A DNA stretch of 6,113 bases from assembly GCA_030830725.1 (NCBI GenBank), contig JAURMN010000156.1, positions 1 to 6,113 on the forward strand, in the 5' to 3' direction. Source of the DNA: Balneolales bacterium. Its GTDB lineage: Bacteria > Bacteroidota > Rhodothermia > Balneolales > Balneolaceae. A program made the position numbers and the translations under genes. The notes under the pieces are model-generated. The model did not search any database and was not told the DNA's origin. It saw only the letters and a program-made list of their open reading frames with translations. How positions within the stretch are numbered: the stretch's first letter is position 1; every line of letters starts with the position of its first letter. Below, one piece after another: positions 1-6,113 of this stretch.

Positions 1-776
1 TCATAAAGACCATCCCCATTCAGATCCCCTACTGCACATGCATGATAAAAGGACTTTTTATCTGATACTTGAGTCCATTCAATGCCATCAGAGTTAAATT
101 CACCATAAAATAAATGCCCATGAGGCCATTCATCATTTTGGCCATTATTATTTAGATCTGGAACTTCAGCCCCATGATCACACCCAACTATCCCTCTGCC
201 ATTCGGAAAAAAATCGGTATTTCTAAACTCAGAAGTGATATCCAATTCAAAATCACGCTTAAAAATCCACTTCCCATTTTCTTTTTTGAGAAGAATGGAA
301 GCTGACTGTAGATCAGTAGCATCTGTCCAGTTGGTCCCACCATTAGAGAACATAAACTCTTCTCCTTGGTATCGGTAGTACACTGTACTGAGAAATGCAT
401 TTTCTAACCATTTTATTTTTTTTGATGGAAACATCGTTTTTCCCTCAAGGTCGATTTCGTGAACCGTGATGGTAAACGGTACTTCTTCTACTACCTCCTC
501 AAACACTCCTGTGACGGACATATTTTTCGATAGTGTAATCGTATTAGGATTTGTCGTCCCTGTGAGATCTCCTTGCCATTCTTTGAACACATATCCATCT
601 ACGGGTGTTGCGGTAAAGGTCACGATGGTGCCCTCTGTACCGGATGGTGTGTGTGTAACTTGTCCACTATTAGCCGGAGAGACAGATGTGGTGATGCTAA
701 AGTTTGTATTCGTCTCTGGCTCAGTACCACATGATATTACCAAAAGAACAGTGGAGAGTAGTATATACTTTTTCAT
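1..776 (-). CDS. Lipoprotein with InlB-type B-repeat and FG-GAP-type repeats (3' partial)
   Basis: The first 258 residues of a probable surface lipoprotein; the frame is still open at position 1, so the C-terminus is missing. Residues 1-16 are a lipoprotein signal (MKKYILLSTVLLVISC) with lipobox VIS-C and Cys16 as the lipidation site. Residues about 25-93 match the divergent InlB B-repeat / Listeria-Bacteroides repeat type: SVSPANSG, then VTFTATPVDGYVFKEWQGD, then a closing NMSVTGVFE. After an acidic linker (EEVVEEV) comes a longer domain with acidic loops DLNNNGQND near 207 and GDLNGDG near 250, resembling FG-GAP/VCBS repeats and probably binding calcium. The ATG at 776 is chosen because the lipoprotein signal begins there. 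InlB-type repeats are usually spacers or adhesive parts of surface proteins. The gene follows the FG-GAP gene on the same strand after 168 bp, and both use the same kind of acidic loop. Whether it carries a sorting tail cannot be seen; a lipid anchor makes that less likely. Confidence 0.88.
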   Translation of the reverse strand, partial: MKKYILLSTVLLVISCGTEPETNTNFSITTSVSPANSGQVTHTPSGTEGTIVTFTATPVDGYVFKEWQGDLTGTTNPNTITLSKNMSVTGVFEEVVEEVPFTITVHEIDLEGKTMFPSKKIKWLENAFLSTVYYRYQGEEFMFSNGGTNWTDATDLQSASILLKKENGKWIFKRDFELDITSEFRNTDFFPNGRGIVGCDHGAEVPDLNNNGQNDEWPHGHLFYGEFNSDGIEWTQVSDKKSFYHACAVGDLNGDGLY

Positions 777-799
777 GATGAGCGATAAACATTTAGTTA

Positions 800-826
800 A
801 TTATATCTATATAAAGAATGTAACAA
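800..826 (-). promoter_or_regulatory. Weak promoter candidate before the lipoprotein gene
   Basis: On the minus strand, TTGTTA (826-821) is followed after 15 bases by TATAAT (805-800), 24 to 29 bases before the ATG at 776. The boxes resemble sigma-70 elements, but the spacing is short and the surroundings are very AT-rich, so chance matches are expected. No TAnnTTTG box of the Bacteroidetes type was seen. The ATG has no Shine-Dalgarno sequence. Confidence 0.2.
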
Positions 827-930
827 TATTAGATAGTAATACTATAAATGTTATTTAGTTGCTTTATTGATTTTCTATGCATGACTGCATAAATATAGCC
901 TAATAACCTCTTTAAAACGCTAATGAGAGA

Positions 931-948
931 GTAATCAAATTTGATCAC
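931..948. repeat. 18-bp imperfect palindrome over the stop codon of the FG-GAP gene
   Basis: GTAATCAAATTTGATCAC reads as a palindrome with a perfect 12-bp core (ATCAAATTTGAT, 934-945) and one mismatched pair outside it. It overlaps the TGA stop at 947-945. It has no GC-rich stem and no following T-run, so it is not a convincing terminator. A protein-binding dyad or chance are both possible. Confidence 0.25.
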
Positions 949-2903
949 TTCATGAGCAACATCTGTCTTGTCTGAGAAAACCCTGGTGCATCTAATCTGT
1001 AGAAATATACGCCCGTCGAAAGACCCGACGCATTAAAATTCACAGAGTGGCTTCCAGCCTGCTTTACGCCATCTATCAGCACCGCAACAGACTGTCCAAG
1101 CATGTTGAAGACCTCGAGACGAACCTCTGATGTTTGCGGAAGGGCAAATTGAATTGTGGTGGATGGGTTGAAGGGATTCGGGTAGTTTTGGGATAGGGAA
1201 AATGATTTAGGCGAAACTTCAGACTCTTCATTCGAAACCGTAATCAACGATTCAAGTTTGATATCTATGAAGATCATGCCAGTTCTGGAATCTTCCTCAA
1301 TACTTCCGGGTCCATTATTTCTTCTATAGGATACCATCAATTCTGGAGAGGCTGATCCTGAAGTTGTAATCGTACTTGGCGTAACGAATGGGACAAATCC
1401 TGTTCCATAAAAGTATCTTTGAAATTCTTCATCAAAGATTAATTCATGTGGAACAAGTTTTCCATTTTGATTTAAGTGGATAGTTGGAACATAAGGTAGT
1501 TTTCCTGCCGTTTCAGGAAATGAATATTGAGGAATTTCTGAAAAGGTCTTATACCGGTCTAAAAGATCTTCCGGCATTTCGGTATCTCCAGGAAATTGAC
1601 CTAGACGTCCCCAACCCATATCTCCAGTCAAGTCCAGCCAACCATCGTTATTTATATCTTCCACTATTATGGATGCATTGGCTGTCATGAGGCTTTCATA
1701 TCCTTCATGCAAAATCTGATTCGTAATATTTATACCATTTTCGAATATATAGGTATTGGACTTACGCCCATCTTCATTATCAGCCAAGTTAATTAGTACT
1801 TCATCCTCACTATTTTGATTGAAATCCGCAATATAGTGGCGAAGGTACCACCCATAGGATGGATCTAATTTCAAAATTGCTTTCGTTGTATCGAGAACGA
1901 TCCCATCTGTGATAGAACTCTTGATTACATAGAGGTATTCTGCCCAAACCACAGAGTCTTGATATGTTATAGATGGATCGAAAATTTCTGGTTGATTCTT
2001 ATCAAAATTCCAGTACACTCTTTCTGAAAGATGATAATAGATAAACCCATTTTTCTTTTCTAGAAACTCAATACCAAGGCTGTATTGACCTGATTCATCT
2101 TTTATATATGGAGCTCCGATAATTTCTCCATTTTCGTAATCATATCGTTTTGCCAAATACGCATTACCAACAGAGTCTTGGATTTGTGAATTATACACAA
2201 TGATGGCTTCGTCTTTTCCATCCTGATCAATATCGATTAATACTCCATTTTCCGTTGTATTTAAGTAATCCTCACAGTTACAATAATTATCAAATGCTTT
2301 AGTCGTGTCTAGTTCAACTCTTTCAAACGATGATAATCTGTTCAAAAATATTTCATTAGGTGTGTGATCACCATTTTCCAAATACCAAGAAGGTTGTTGC
2401 CCACGTCTTCCATGAAAGTTCGCAGTCTCTCTGAGGATATCGACATTACCATCTCCATTAAAATCTCCAAGAGAGTGCTTTCCAAATCTGGAATTCGCGT
2501 CTCCCTGACCATAAATTGTCAGTGTGGGGTTCAAGACCCATTTTTGTCTTGAAGAATCGAAGTCATAAATCCCATAAACCCAATAGGATTCTGGGTGTGA
2601 CCAAAGTTGATTGAGTAGTTCGTCCTCCCCATCATTATCAAAATCTGCAAATGCAATCCAAAAACTTAGCCCATAACCACTAATATCATAATTTGGATTT
2701 TCAGGATCGACATACATTTCTTGTTGTAAATTCTCAAGATCACGTTTAGTTGTACTATCTATCTCAAAAATATTGTCAGACCATTCTATTGAGTAGGCAT
2801 TGAAGATATTTTGGGTTTGCGCGATTAGTATCGATGGATTAATAACAATGGATACCATAGCTACGACTAATGAAATAGTCGTGAGGTATAACTTAGTGAT
2901 CAT
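945..2903 (-). CDS. Secreted FG-GAP/VCBS-repeat protein with T9SS sorting tail
   Basis: Complete gene for 652 residues; probably an exported, calcium-binding beta-propeller-like surface protein of unknown ligand. Residues 1-28 form a signal peptide (K4, hydrophobic core about 8-27, likely cut after the Ala in LIAQTQ). Five acidic FG-GAP-type loops follow the D-x-(D/N)-x-(D/N)-x-x-x-(D/E) pattern: DFDNDGEDE near 87, DFNGDGNVD near 147, DIDQDGKDE near 224, the degenerate DFNQNSEDE near 360, and DINNDGWLD near 416. Spacing of 56 to 77 residues, with one double gap, fits propeller blades. A (I/L)D(S)TTK motif recurs at 48, 198 and 337. Residues 567-652 are a T9SS type A tail. The only cysteines are C208 and C210. 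ATG at 2903 is chosen because it gives a proper signal peptide; no ribosome binding site is visible. The gene lies 119 bp after the FISUMP gene and 168 bp before the lipoprotein gene, all on one strand. The body is much more AT-rich than the tail. Similarity to integrin-type propellers is at motif level only. Confidence 0.93.
   Translation of the reverse strand: MITKLYLTTISLVVAMVSIVINPSILIAQTQNIFNAYSIEWSDNIFEIDSTTKRDLENLQQEMYVDPENPNYDISGYGLSFWIAFADFDNDGEDELLNQLWSHPESYWVYGIYDFDSSRQKWVLNPTLTIYGQGDANSRFGKHSLGDFNGDGNVDILRETANFHGRRGQQPSWYLENGDHTPNEIFLNRLSSFERVELDTTKAFDNYCNCEDYLNTTENGVLIDIDQDGKDEAIIVYNSQIQDSVGNAYLAKRYDYENGEIIGAPYIKDESGQYSLGIEFLEKKNGFIYYHLSERVYWNFDKNQPEIFDPSITYQDSVVWAEYLYVIKSSITDGIVLDTTKAILKLDPSYGWYLRHYIADFNQNSEDEVLINLADNEDGRKSNTYIFENGINITNQILHEGYESLMTANASIIVEDINNDGWLDLTGDMGWGRLGQFPGDTEMPEDLLDRYKTFSEIPQYSFPETAGKLPYVPTIHLNQNGKLVPHELIFDEEFQRYFYGTGFVPFVTPSTITTSGSASPELMVSYRRNNGPGSIEEDSRTGMIFIDIKLESLITVSNEESEVSPKSFSLSQNYPNPFNPSTTIQFALPQTSEVRLEVFNMLGQSVAVLIDGVKQAGSHSVNFNASGLSTGVYFYRLDAPGFSQTRQMLLMK
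948..1205 (-). other. T9SS type A C-terminal sorting domain of the FG-GAP protein
   Basis: Residues about 567-652 read SLSQNYPNPFNPSTTIQF, then LEVFNMLGQSV, STGVYFYRL and a terminal QMLLMK. It aligns along its length with the tail of the neighbouring FISUMP protein, including the LGQ, GVY.YRL and final lysine positions. By hand count positions 961-1200 are about 48% GC, against about 33% in 1981-2220 of the same gene. Confidence 0.88.
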
Positions 2904-2953
2904 CAGAGAACAAATTAAATTTACAGTTAGTTTTGTAGTAAGTTTCTGATGAT
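2899..2953 (-). promoter_or_regulatory. 9-bp inverted repeat spanning the start codon of the 652-residue protein gene
   Basis: ATCATCAGA at 2953-2945 (minus strand) is a perfect reverse complement of TCTGATGAT at 2907-2899. The second arm contains the ATG start at 2903-2901. The arms are 37 bases apart, so in the mRNA they could pair and hide the start codon. No Shine-Dalgarno sequence precedes this ATG. The repeat is seen directly; any translational control is inference. Confidence 0.3.
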
Positions 2954-2977
2954 ACCTATTTAATGATCAATATTTAA

Positions 2978-2995
2978 TAAAAACCGAAATTTTTA
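2978..2995 (-). terminator. Weak AU-rich hairpin with UUCG loop after the FISUMP gene
   Basis: Read on the minus strand, TAAAAAT, TTCG, GTTTTTA forms a 7-pair stem, all A-U except one closing U-G, with a UUCG tetraloop. It starts 28 bases past the TGA stop of the FISUMP gene. The T-run sits in the descending arm rather than after a GC-rich stem, so it is not a classical intrinsic terminator. It may be a weak terminator, an mRNA 3' structure, or chance in AT-rich DNA. Confidence 0.2.
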
Positions 2996-3022
2996 ACATA
3001 ATCGACACCTCAGGGGATAAAC

Positions 3023-6000
3023 TCACTTAATCAACGTAAACATTTTCACACGCATTTCGCCCTCACCGGTGACCAATCGATACAAATACACTCCGCTTGA
3101 CAGATGGCTTCCATCAAAGGTGATTTGGTGCCAACCGGCATTCATGCTACCGTTTGCTAGTGTTGAAACCCGTTGCCCGAGTACATTATAAATCTCGAGT
3201 TTCACATTGGAAACGGCAGGAAGACCGAACCGAATGGTTGTTGTTGGATTAAATGGATTGGGATAATTTTGTTCTAGTGATACCTGATCTGGAATCTCAG
3301 GACCAGGTATGACCTCGTTTGACGTACGAAGTCCCGTTGCAAATGTTGAATATGGCGACCAGCCTGATCCCCCTACACTATTCTCGGCCCTGACTCTCCA
3401 TTCGTAAACGGTGTTACCTTTTAAAGGTTCCGTCAACGCAAGATAATTTCCAGTTAATCCTTCATATCGGATCGGTTCAGAAAATGGAGTTTCTTCTATT
3501 AGCTCCAGCGTATAGAACTCGGCCCCGTTAGTGGCACTCCATTCAAACTCGGTCAGAATCCCAACATTTTCGGTTTCGTTTTCAGGGAAAAGAATGGATG
3601 GAGTTTCCAGTGTCTGAATTCTCAACGTGTAAGTTGCTGTGACTACTTCACTTGTAGAATACGTTTCATATTCTGCAATCGCACGGATTGTGATGGACCC
3701 GGGTTCTTTGATAAGGATCGGATCGATGTATACTTCTGAAGTATCATTGGGTTGAGTTCCATCTAGAGTGTATCGGATCGTCCCAGCCTCTGCAACACCG
3801 ATGCTGATATAAAGACTATCGATATACGTGTCTTCAGGAGTTACAATTGATGGCGCTTGTCCCTTTGGTCTTGGAAATGGAGCTTCGGATACCTTTGTGA
3901 GATCGACGGGAACAAGTGCAAAGACAGAAAATCCGTCCGTTTCGGCACACACATCCGCTCGAGATTCAGGAACTGAAGTGAATGTTTCTTCAATAAGTTC
4001 GTAATCTCCATTAGACCCTGTTTCAATCCGAATAAACCCGACGTTATTACTTCCGCCGATTCGTTCGTCTATCAAAGTCTGTGCCAGAATACATAAAGTT
4101 GCAGGTTTCTCAAATCTTGGGTCTTCAATTGGTGCATCATCTTGGCCATAGAGTTCCACTTTATACAGATCGGAGATACGATTCTGTAGGTGCTGGAGTA
4201 GTGCTTTTTCATCTTCACTTGGCTCATCCTCACTTCTGAGTCCAAGCAATTCGACAACAGTTTGTTCTGTCACTGCTGTAATTTCTAGCTTACCAACTTG
4301 TCTAGGCCGCCCGTCACCATCTTGAACTTGTTGAGTAGCCGCCGGTGGTATCTGGACACTCAGTACAGTGGTCGTATCTACATCCGATATCACTTGAGCG
4401 GAAAAACCATTTTGTTGATCAACCGGCGTTTGATAGGCAACATCGGTCTGTAAGGAATCGGGTTGGTCGGGAAGAGGCGGAGCGCTACGATCATCCCGAA
4501 GACATCGCACGGAAAACCCAAAAGCAAAATCACTGGAAGGCCGATCGATATATTCGAAATAACGGTTCATCGCCGTATTGTAGGCATAATATTCATTCTC
4601 TCGGGTTGATGTCCAGAAGATTGCGTTTTCACCTTTCGTGAGACTATATTCCCCATCCGGCCAACGAAAATCAGCTGGTAAAGCGGAAAACCCTACACTG
4701 TCTGTCGCACCTTCGTTAGGCGCTAACCAAAGTCCTGTTCCGGCTTCAAGAGTCCCCGTCGCTTTCAAATTCCCTCCAGCGATATCTGCCCCCCCTGCAT
4801 ATTGGATCAGAATTTCCCAGTCCTCTCTACTTGGGACTTGCCAACCGGCAGGACAGATTCCAGATGGATGAGTCACGGCAAACCAGTTATAAAGTTTTCC
4901 AAAGGGAATTTCATTTTCACTGTCATTGCGATAGTTTACCCAAGCACCTTCGCCGATCGTTTCATCCTCATCTAAAAATGTAAGCGAAGCCCACTCCGAG
5001 GAATCGGGAATATGATCGATTAGATCTCCATTTTGATATCGTGTAGTGCGAAGATTATCCTTCATCCAGAGTTGATCTCCGATCTGAACGGTGCGATAGA
5101 TGTTTTCGTCGATGTCTGTGACAGTGACCTCCGTGGTGTCTACGGGGGTTCGGAACCGAACAATATCTCCCAAGCCAGTTCCGGACTCATTCGTAGCATA
5201 CATTCGTGTATAATACGCTGCTCCGGAAATCAGGGAATCTATTGTGATTTGGAAGGTTTGGGAAGTACTGAGTGAATCAGAAACAGTAGAATCCTGGCTA
5301 ACCTTATTTGATGAAGTCTGGGGGAGTTGGGCTACTAAAACTCGATCCTCTGGTCCAGGTTCCGGATCCAGTGATAGATAAAGTCCCCAATCTGATAATG
5401 TCCCGCCACCATCGTATTGTACGGTTGCTTGAAAAGTTGCCCTTGTCTGCGTGATGTCTGTTACTTCGACTGGCTCGAGTACAGGAGCCGTAATGACGAT
5501 ATCTTTTATGCATCGAACCGAAGCCCCAACGGGATATGAGTTTTTTATCAAAGGGTATTCGTTGAAAGTATTTTCTGATGAATCAAGCCTGAAAAGCCAT
5601 ACCGCATCTTTTTTATCCCCAAGCCATGTAGTTACGCTGTCTGATGTGGATGACCAGAAGAATGCGTCATCAAGGTTCAACCAAGTGCTATTAGAACCGG
5701 ATATCATCCCACTTGGAAGTATATTTAACCTACTCTCTGAGGTAAGCCCTAACACTTTTTCTCCGGCCACATCAGCGCCTCCAAGTTCTGCAATCAGGTT
5801 TAGCCACTCTTCTCTGGTAGGGATTGACCATCCTGAGGGGCAAATTCCAATTGGATTTGTGATGGCTTGAGTGTTGTAGCTTAATCCTTTGAGTCTGTCC
5901 CTGACTCTGTCTGTTAAACCATTAGGAAATTGATAAGTTCCCCAATAATCATATAACCAGCGTTGAGTTGAACTAGAAGAAAGTTCTAGACCATTTCTAT

Positions 6001-6113
6001 ACGTAGTTGTTCGAAGATTTTCAGCCATCCATTGACGATCGCCAATTTGTACAGTGGAGTAGAGCCTACCCTTCACATCTTGAAGAGTTTCAAATTCAGA
6101 GTCGAGTGTTGAA
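3023..6113 (-). CDS. Modular secreted protein: two FISUMP domains, FnIII-like, chitobiase-C-like and T9SS sorting tail (5' partial)
   Basis: This is probably a surface or secreted multidomain protein; I see no catalytic domain. The frame is open to the right edge, so the N-terminus and signal peptide are missing. The GTG at 6076 lies inside the first FISUMP domain, because the residues before it (TLQD) align with TVTD of the second copy, so it is not the start. Counting from that GTG as residue 1 (1017 residues): FISUMP 1 to 191; FnIII-like 196-311 with a Ser/Thr-rich insert near 253-274; FISUMP 316-527; Pro-rich linker 530-545; unassigned beta-rich region 546-724 ending TDGFSVFALV; chitobiase/hexosaminidase C-terminal-like domain 741-818 (GTIRYTLDGTQPND); FnIII-like 824-914; T9SS type A sorting domain about 932-1017. 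The six cysteines fall as one pair in each FISUMP copy and one in the unassigned region. The chitobiase-like part is only the accessory beta-sandwich, not the glycosidase. It stops (TGA) 119 bp before the next gene on the same strand. Domain calls are by motif reading; the biological role is unknown. Confidence 0.9.
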   Translation of the reverse strand, partial: STLDSEFETLQDVKGRLYSTVQIGDRQWMAENLRTTTYRNGLELSSSSTQRWLYDYWGTYQFPNGLTDRVRDRLKGLSYNTQAITNPIGICPSGWSIPTREEWLNLIAELGGADVAGEKVLGLTSESRLNILPSGMISGSNSTWLNLDDAFFWSSTSDSVTTWLGDKKDAVWLFRLDSSENTFNEYPLIKNSYPVGASVRCIKDIVITAPVLEPVEVTDITQTRATFQATVQYDGGGTLSDWGLYLSLDPEPGPEDRVLVAQLPQTSSNKVSQDSTVSDSLSTSQTFQITIDSLISGAAYYTRMYATNESGTGLGDIVRFRTPVDTTEVTVTDIDENIYRTVQIGDQLWMKDNLRTTRYQNGDLIDHIPDSSEWASLTFLDEDETIGEGAWVNYRNDSENEIPFGKLYNWFAVTHPSGICPAGWQVPSREDWEILIQYAGGADIAGGNLKATGTLEAGTGLWLAPNEGATDSVGFSALPADFRWPDGEYSLTKGENAIFWTSTRENEYYAYNTAMNRYFEYIDRPSSDFAFGFSVRCLRDDRSAPPLPDQPDSLQTDVAYQTPVDQQNGFSAQVISDVDTTTVLSVQIPPAATQQVQDGDGRPRQVGKLEITAVTEQTVVELLGLRSEDEPSEDEKALLQHLQNRISDLYKVELYGQDDAPIEDPRFEKPATLCILAQTLIDERIGGSNNVGFIRIETGSNGDYELIEETFTSVPESRADVCAETDGFSVFALVPVDLTKVSEAPFPRPKGQAPSIVTPEDTYIDSLYISIGVAEAGTIRYTLDGTQPNDTSEVYIDPILIKEPGSITIRAIAEYETYSTSEVVTATYTLRIQTLETPSILFPENETENVGILTEFEWSATNGAEFYTLELIEETPFSEPIRYEGLTGNYLALTEPLKGNTVYEWRVRAENSVGGSGWSPYSTFATGLRTSNEVIPGPEIPDQVSLEQNYPNPFNPTTTIRFGLPAVSNVKLEIYNVLGQRVSTLANGSMNAGWHQITFDGSHLSSGVYLYRLVTGEGEMRVKMFTLIK
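3026..3283 (-). other. T9SS type A C-terminal sorting domain of the FISUMP protein
   Basis: The last 86 residues or so carry EQNYPNPFNPTTTIRF, then LGQRV, SSGVYLYRL and a terminal KMFTLIK. This is the pattern of T9SS type A sorting domains (TIGR04183-like; it also resembles the FlgD Ig-like fold). In known T9SS systems the tail directs passage of the folded protein across the outer membrane and is then removed. The T9SS machinery itself is not in the window, so use of this route is inferred. Confidence 0.88.
4496..5131 (-). repeat. FISUMP domain, copy 2 (within the 3023-6113 gene)
   Basis: Second FISUMP unit, residues about 316-527 counted from the GTG at 6076. It has the full set of landmarks: TVTDIDENIYRTVQIGD, LWM, NLRTTRYQNG, GKLYNWFAV, GICPAGWQVPSREDW, GGADIAGG, FWTSTR and FGFSVRC. 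It is separated from copy 1 by an FnIII-like domain. The copies differ widely at nucleotide level, so the duplication is old or the copies were acquired separately. Confidence 0.9.
5504..6113 (-). repeat. FISUMP domain, copy 1 (within the 3023-6113 gene)
   Basis: First of two FISUMP-type (TIGR02145/PF09603-like) units in the same protein. Shared landmarks with copy 2 are TVQIGD, then WM, NLRTT and a Y.NG turn; GICP.GW followed by P.REEW; GGAD(V/I)AG; FW(S/T)ST; and G.SVRC. This copy is shorter in the middle and lacks the GKLYNW segment of copy 2, having a GLSYN stretch where it would align. The unit begins left of the GTG at 6076 in protein terms, so its N-terminal edge may lie at or beyond the window end. 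The function of FISUMP domains is not established; they occur in secreted proteins, often in several copies. Confidence 0.85.

Noticed and set aside
466..858. Plus-strand open frame of 130 codons
   Set aside because: It lies antisense to the lipoprotein gene, whose minus-strand frame has a clear lipobox, B-repeat and FG-GAP motifs. The plus-strand translation shows no recognisable domain.
876..891. Hairpin TATGCA-TGAC-TGCATA in the gap after the FG-GAP gene
   Set aside because: It has a 6-bp stem with only two G-C pairs and no T-run on either strand. It is too weak for a terminator call.
777..944. Small RNA or tRNA in the 168-bp gap
   Set aside because: There is no cloverleaf or GC-rich fold and no conserved tRNA boxes; only AT-rich sequence with short dyads.
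2957..2978. Direct repeat of TATTTAAT, 14 bases apart
   Set aside because: It is a short, purely A/T repeat in AT-rich DNA, expected by chance; there is no sign of an iteron or operator array.
3623..3856. Chitobiase/hexosaminidase enzyme
   Set aside because: Only the accessory C-terminal-like sandwich (YTLDGTQP) is present. No glycoside hydrolase catalytic domain is visible, so no enzymatic role is claimed.
5451..5870. Plus-strand open frame of 139 codons, and others at 4345-4641, 4638-4871 and 5033-5275
   Set aside because: All lie antisense to the FISUMP gene, which has strong domain motifs throughout. They are by-products of its codon use.
6074..6076. GTG as start codon of the FISUMP protein
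   Set aside because: The frame stays open to the window edge and the residues before the GTG align with the second FISUMP copy. No signal peptide follows the GTG.

Overview
The window holds three large genes, all on the minus strand, read from right to left. Two are cut by the window edges. All three encode exported surface or secreted proteins. I see no enzyme, RNA gene, mobile element or CRISPR array. Two genes end in a C-terminal tail with the motif NYPNPFNP(S/T)TTI followed by the LGQ...GVY.YRL pattern of type IX secretion system (T9SS) type A sorting domains. That tail, a Fibrobacter succinogenes major paralogous (FISUMP) domain pair and the absence of Shine-Dalgarno sequences before the starts point to the Bacteroidota/Fibrobacterota-Chlorobi group. 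The wording of the tails resembles those I recall from Balneolia/Rhodothermia, but that placement is inference.

Layout, in transcription order. (1) Positions 6113 to 3023: a modular protein missing its N-terminus beyond the right edge. It carries FISUMP, a fibronectin III-like domain, a second FISUMP, an unassigned beta-rich region, a chitobiase C-terminal-like domain, a second FnIII-like domain and the T9SS tail. (2) A 119-bp gap with a weak AU-rich UUCG hairpin, and a 9-bp inverted repeat whose second arm contains the next start codon. (3) Positions 2903 to 945: a 652-residue protein with a signal peptide, five FG-GAP/VCBS-type calcium-binding motifs and a T9SS tail. (4) A 168-bp AT-rich gap with small dyads and a weak promoter candidate. 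(5) Positions 776 to 1 and beyond: the N-terminal 258 residues of a lipoprotein with an InlB-type B-repeat and FG-GAP-type motifs.

The three genes look like a locus of surface adhesion or display proteins. Two are probably delivered by T9SS and one is lipid-anchored. Nothing in the sequence proves they share one transcript, a ligand or a complex. By hand count, the gene 2 body is about 33% GC while its sorting tail and gene 3 are 45 to 50%. This suggests modules assembled from different sources, or evolving at different rates. I did not find a convincing new biological system. The most useful leads are the composition break in gene 2, the start-codon inverted repeat, the one-cysteine-pair-per-domain pattern in gene 3, and the unassigned module in gene 3.
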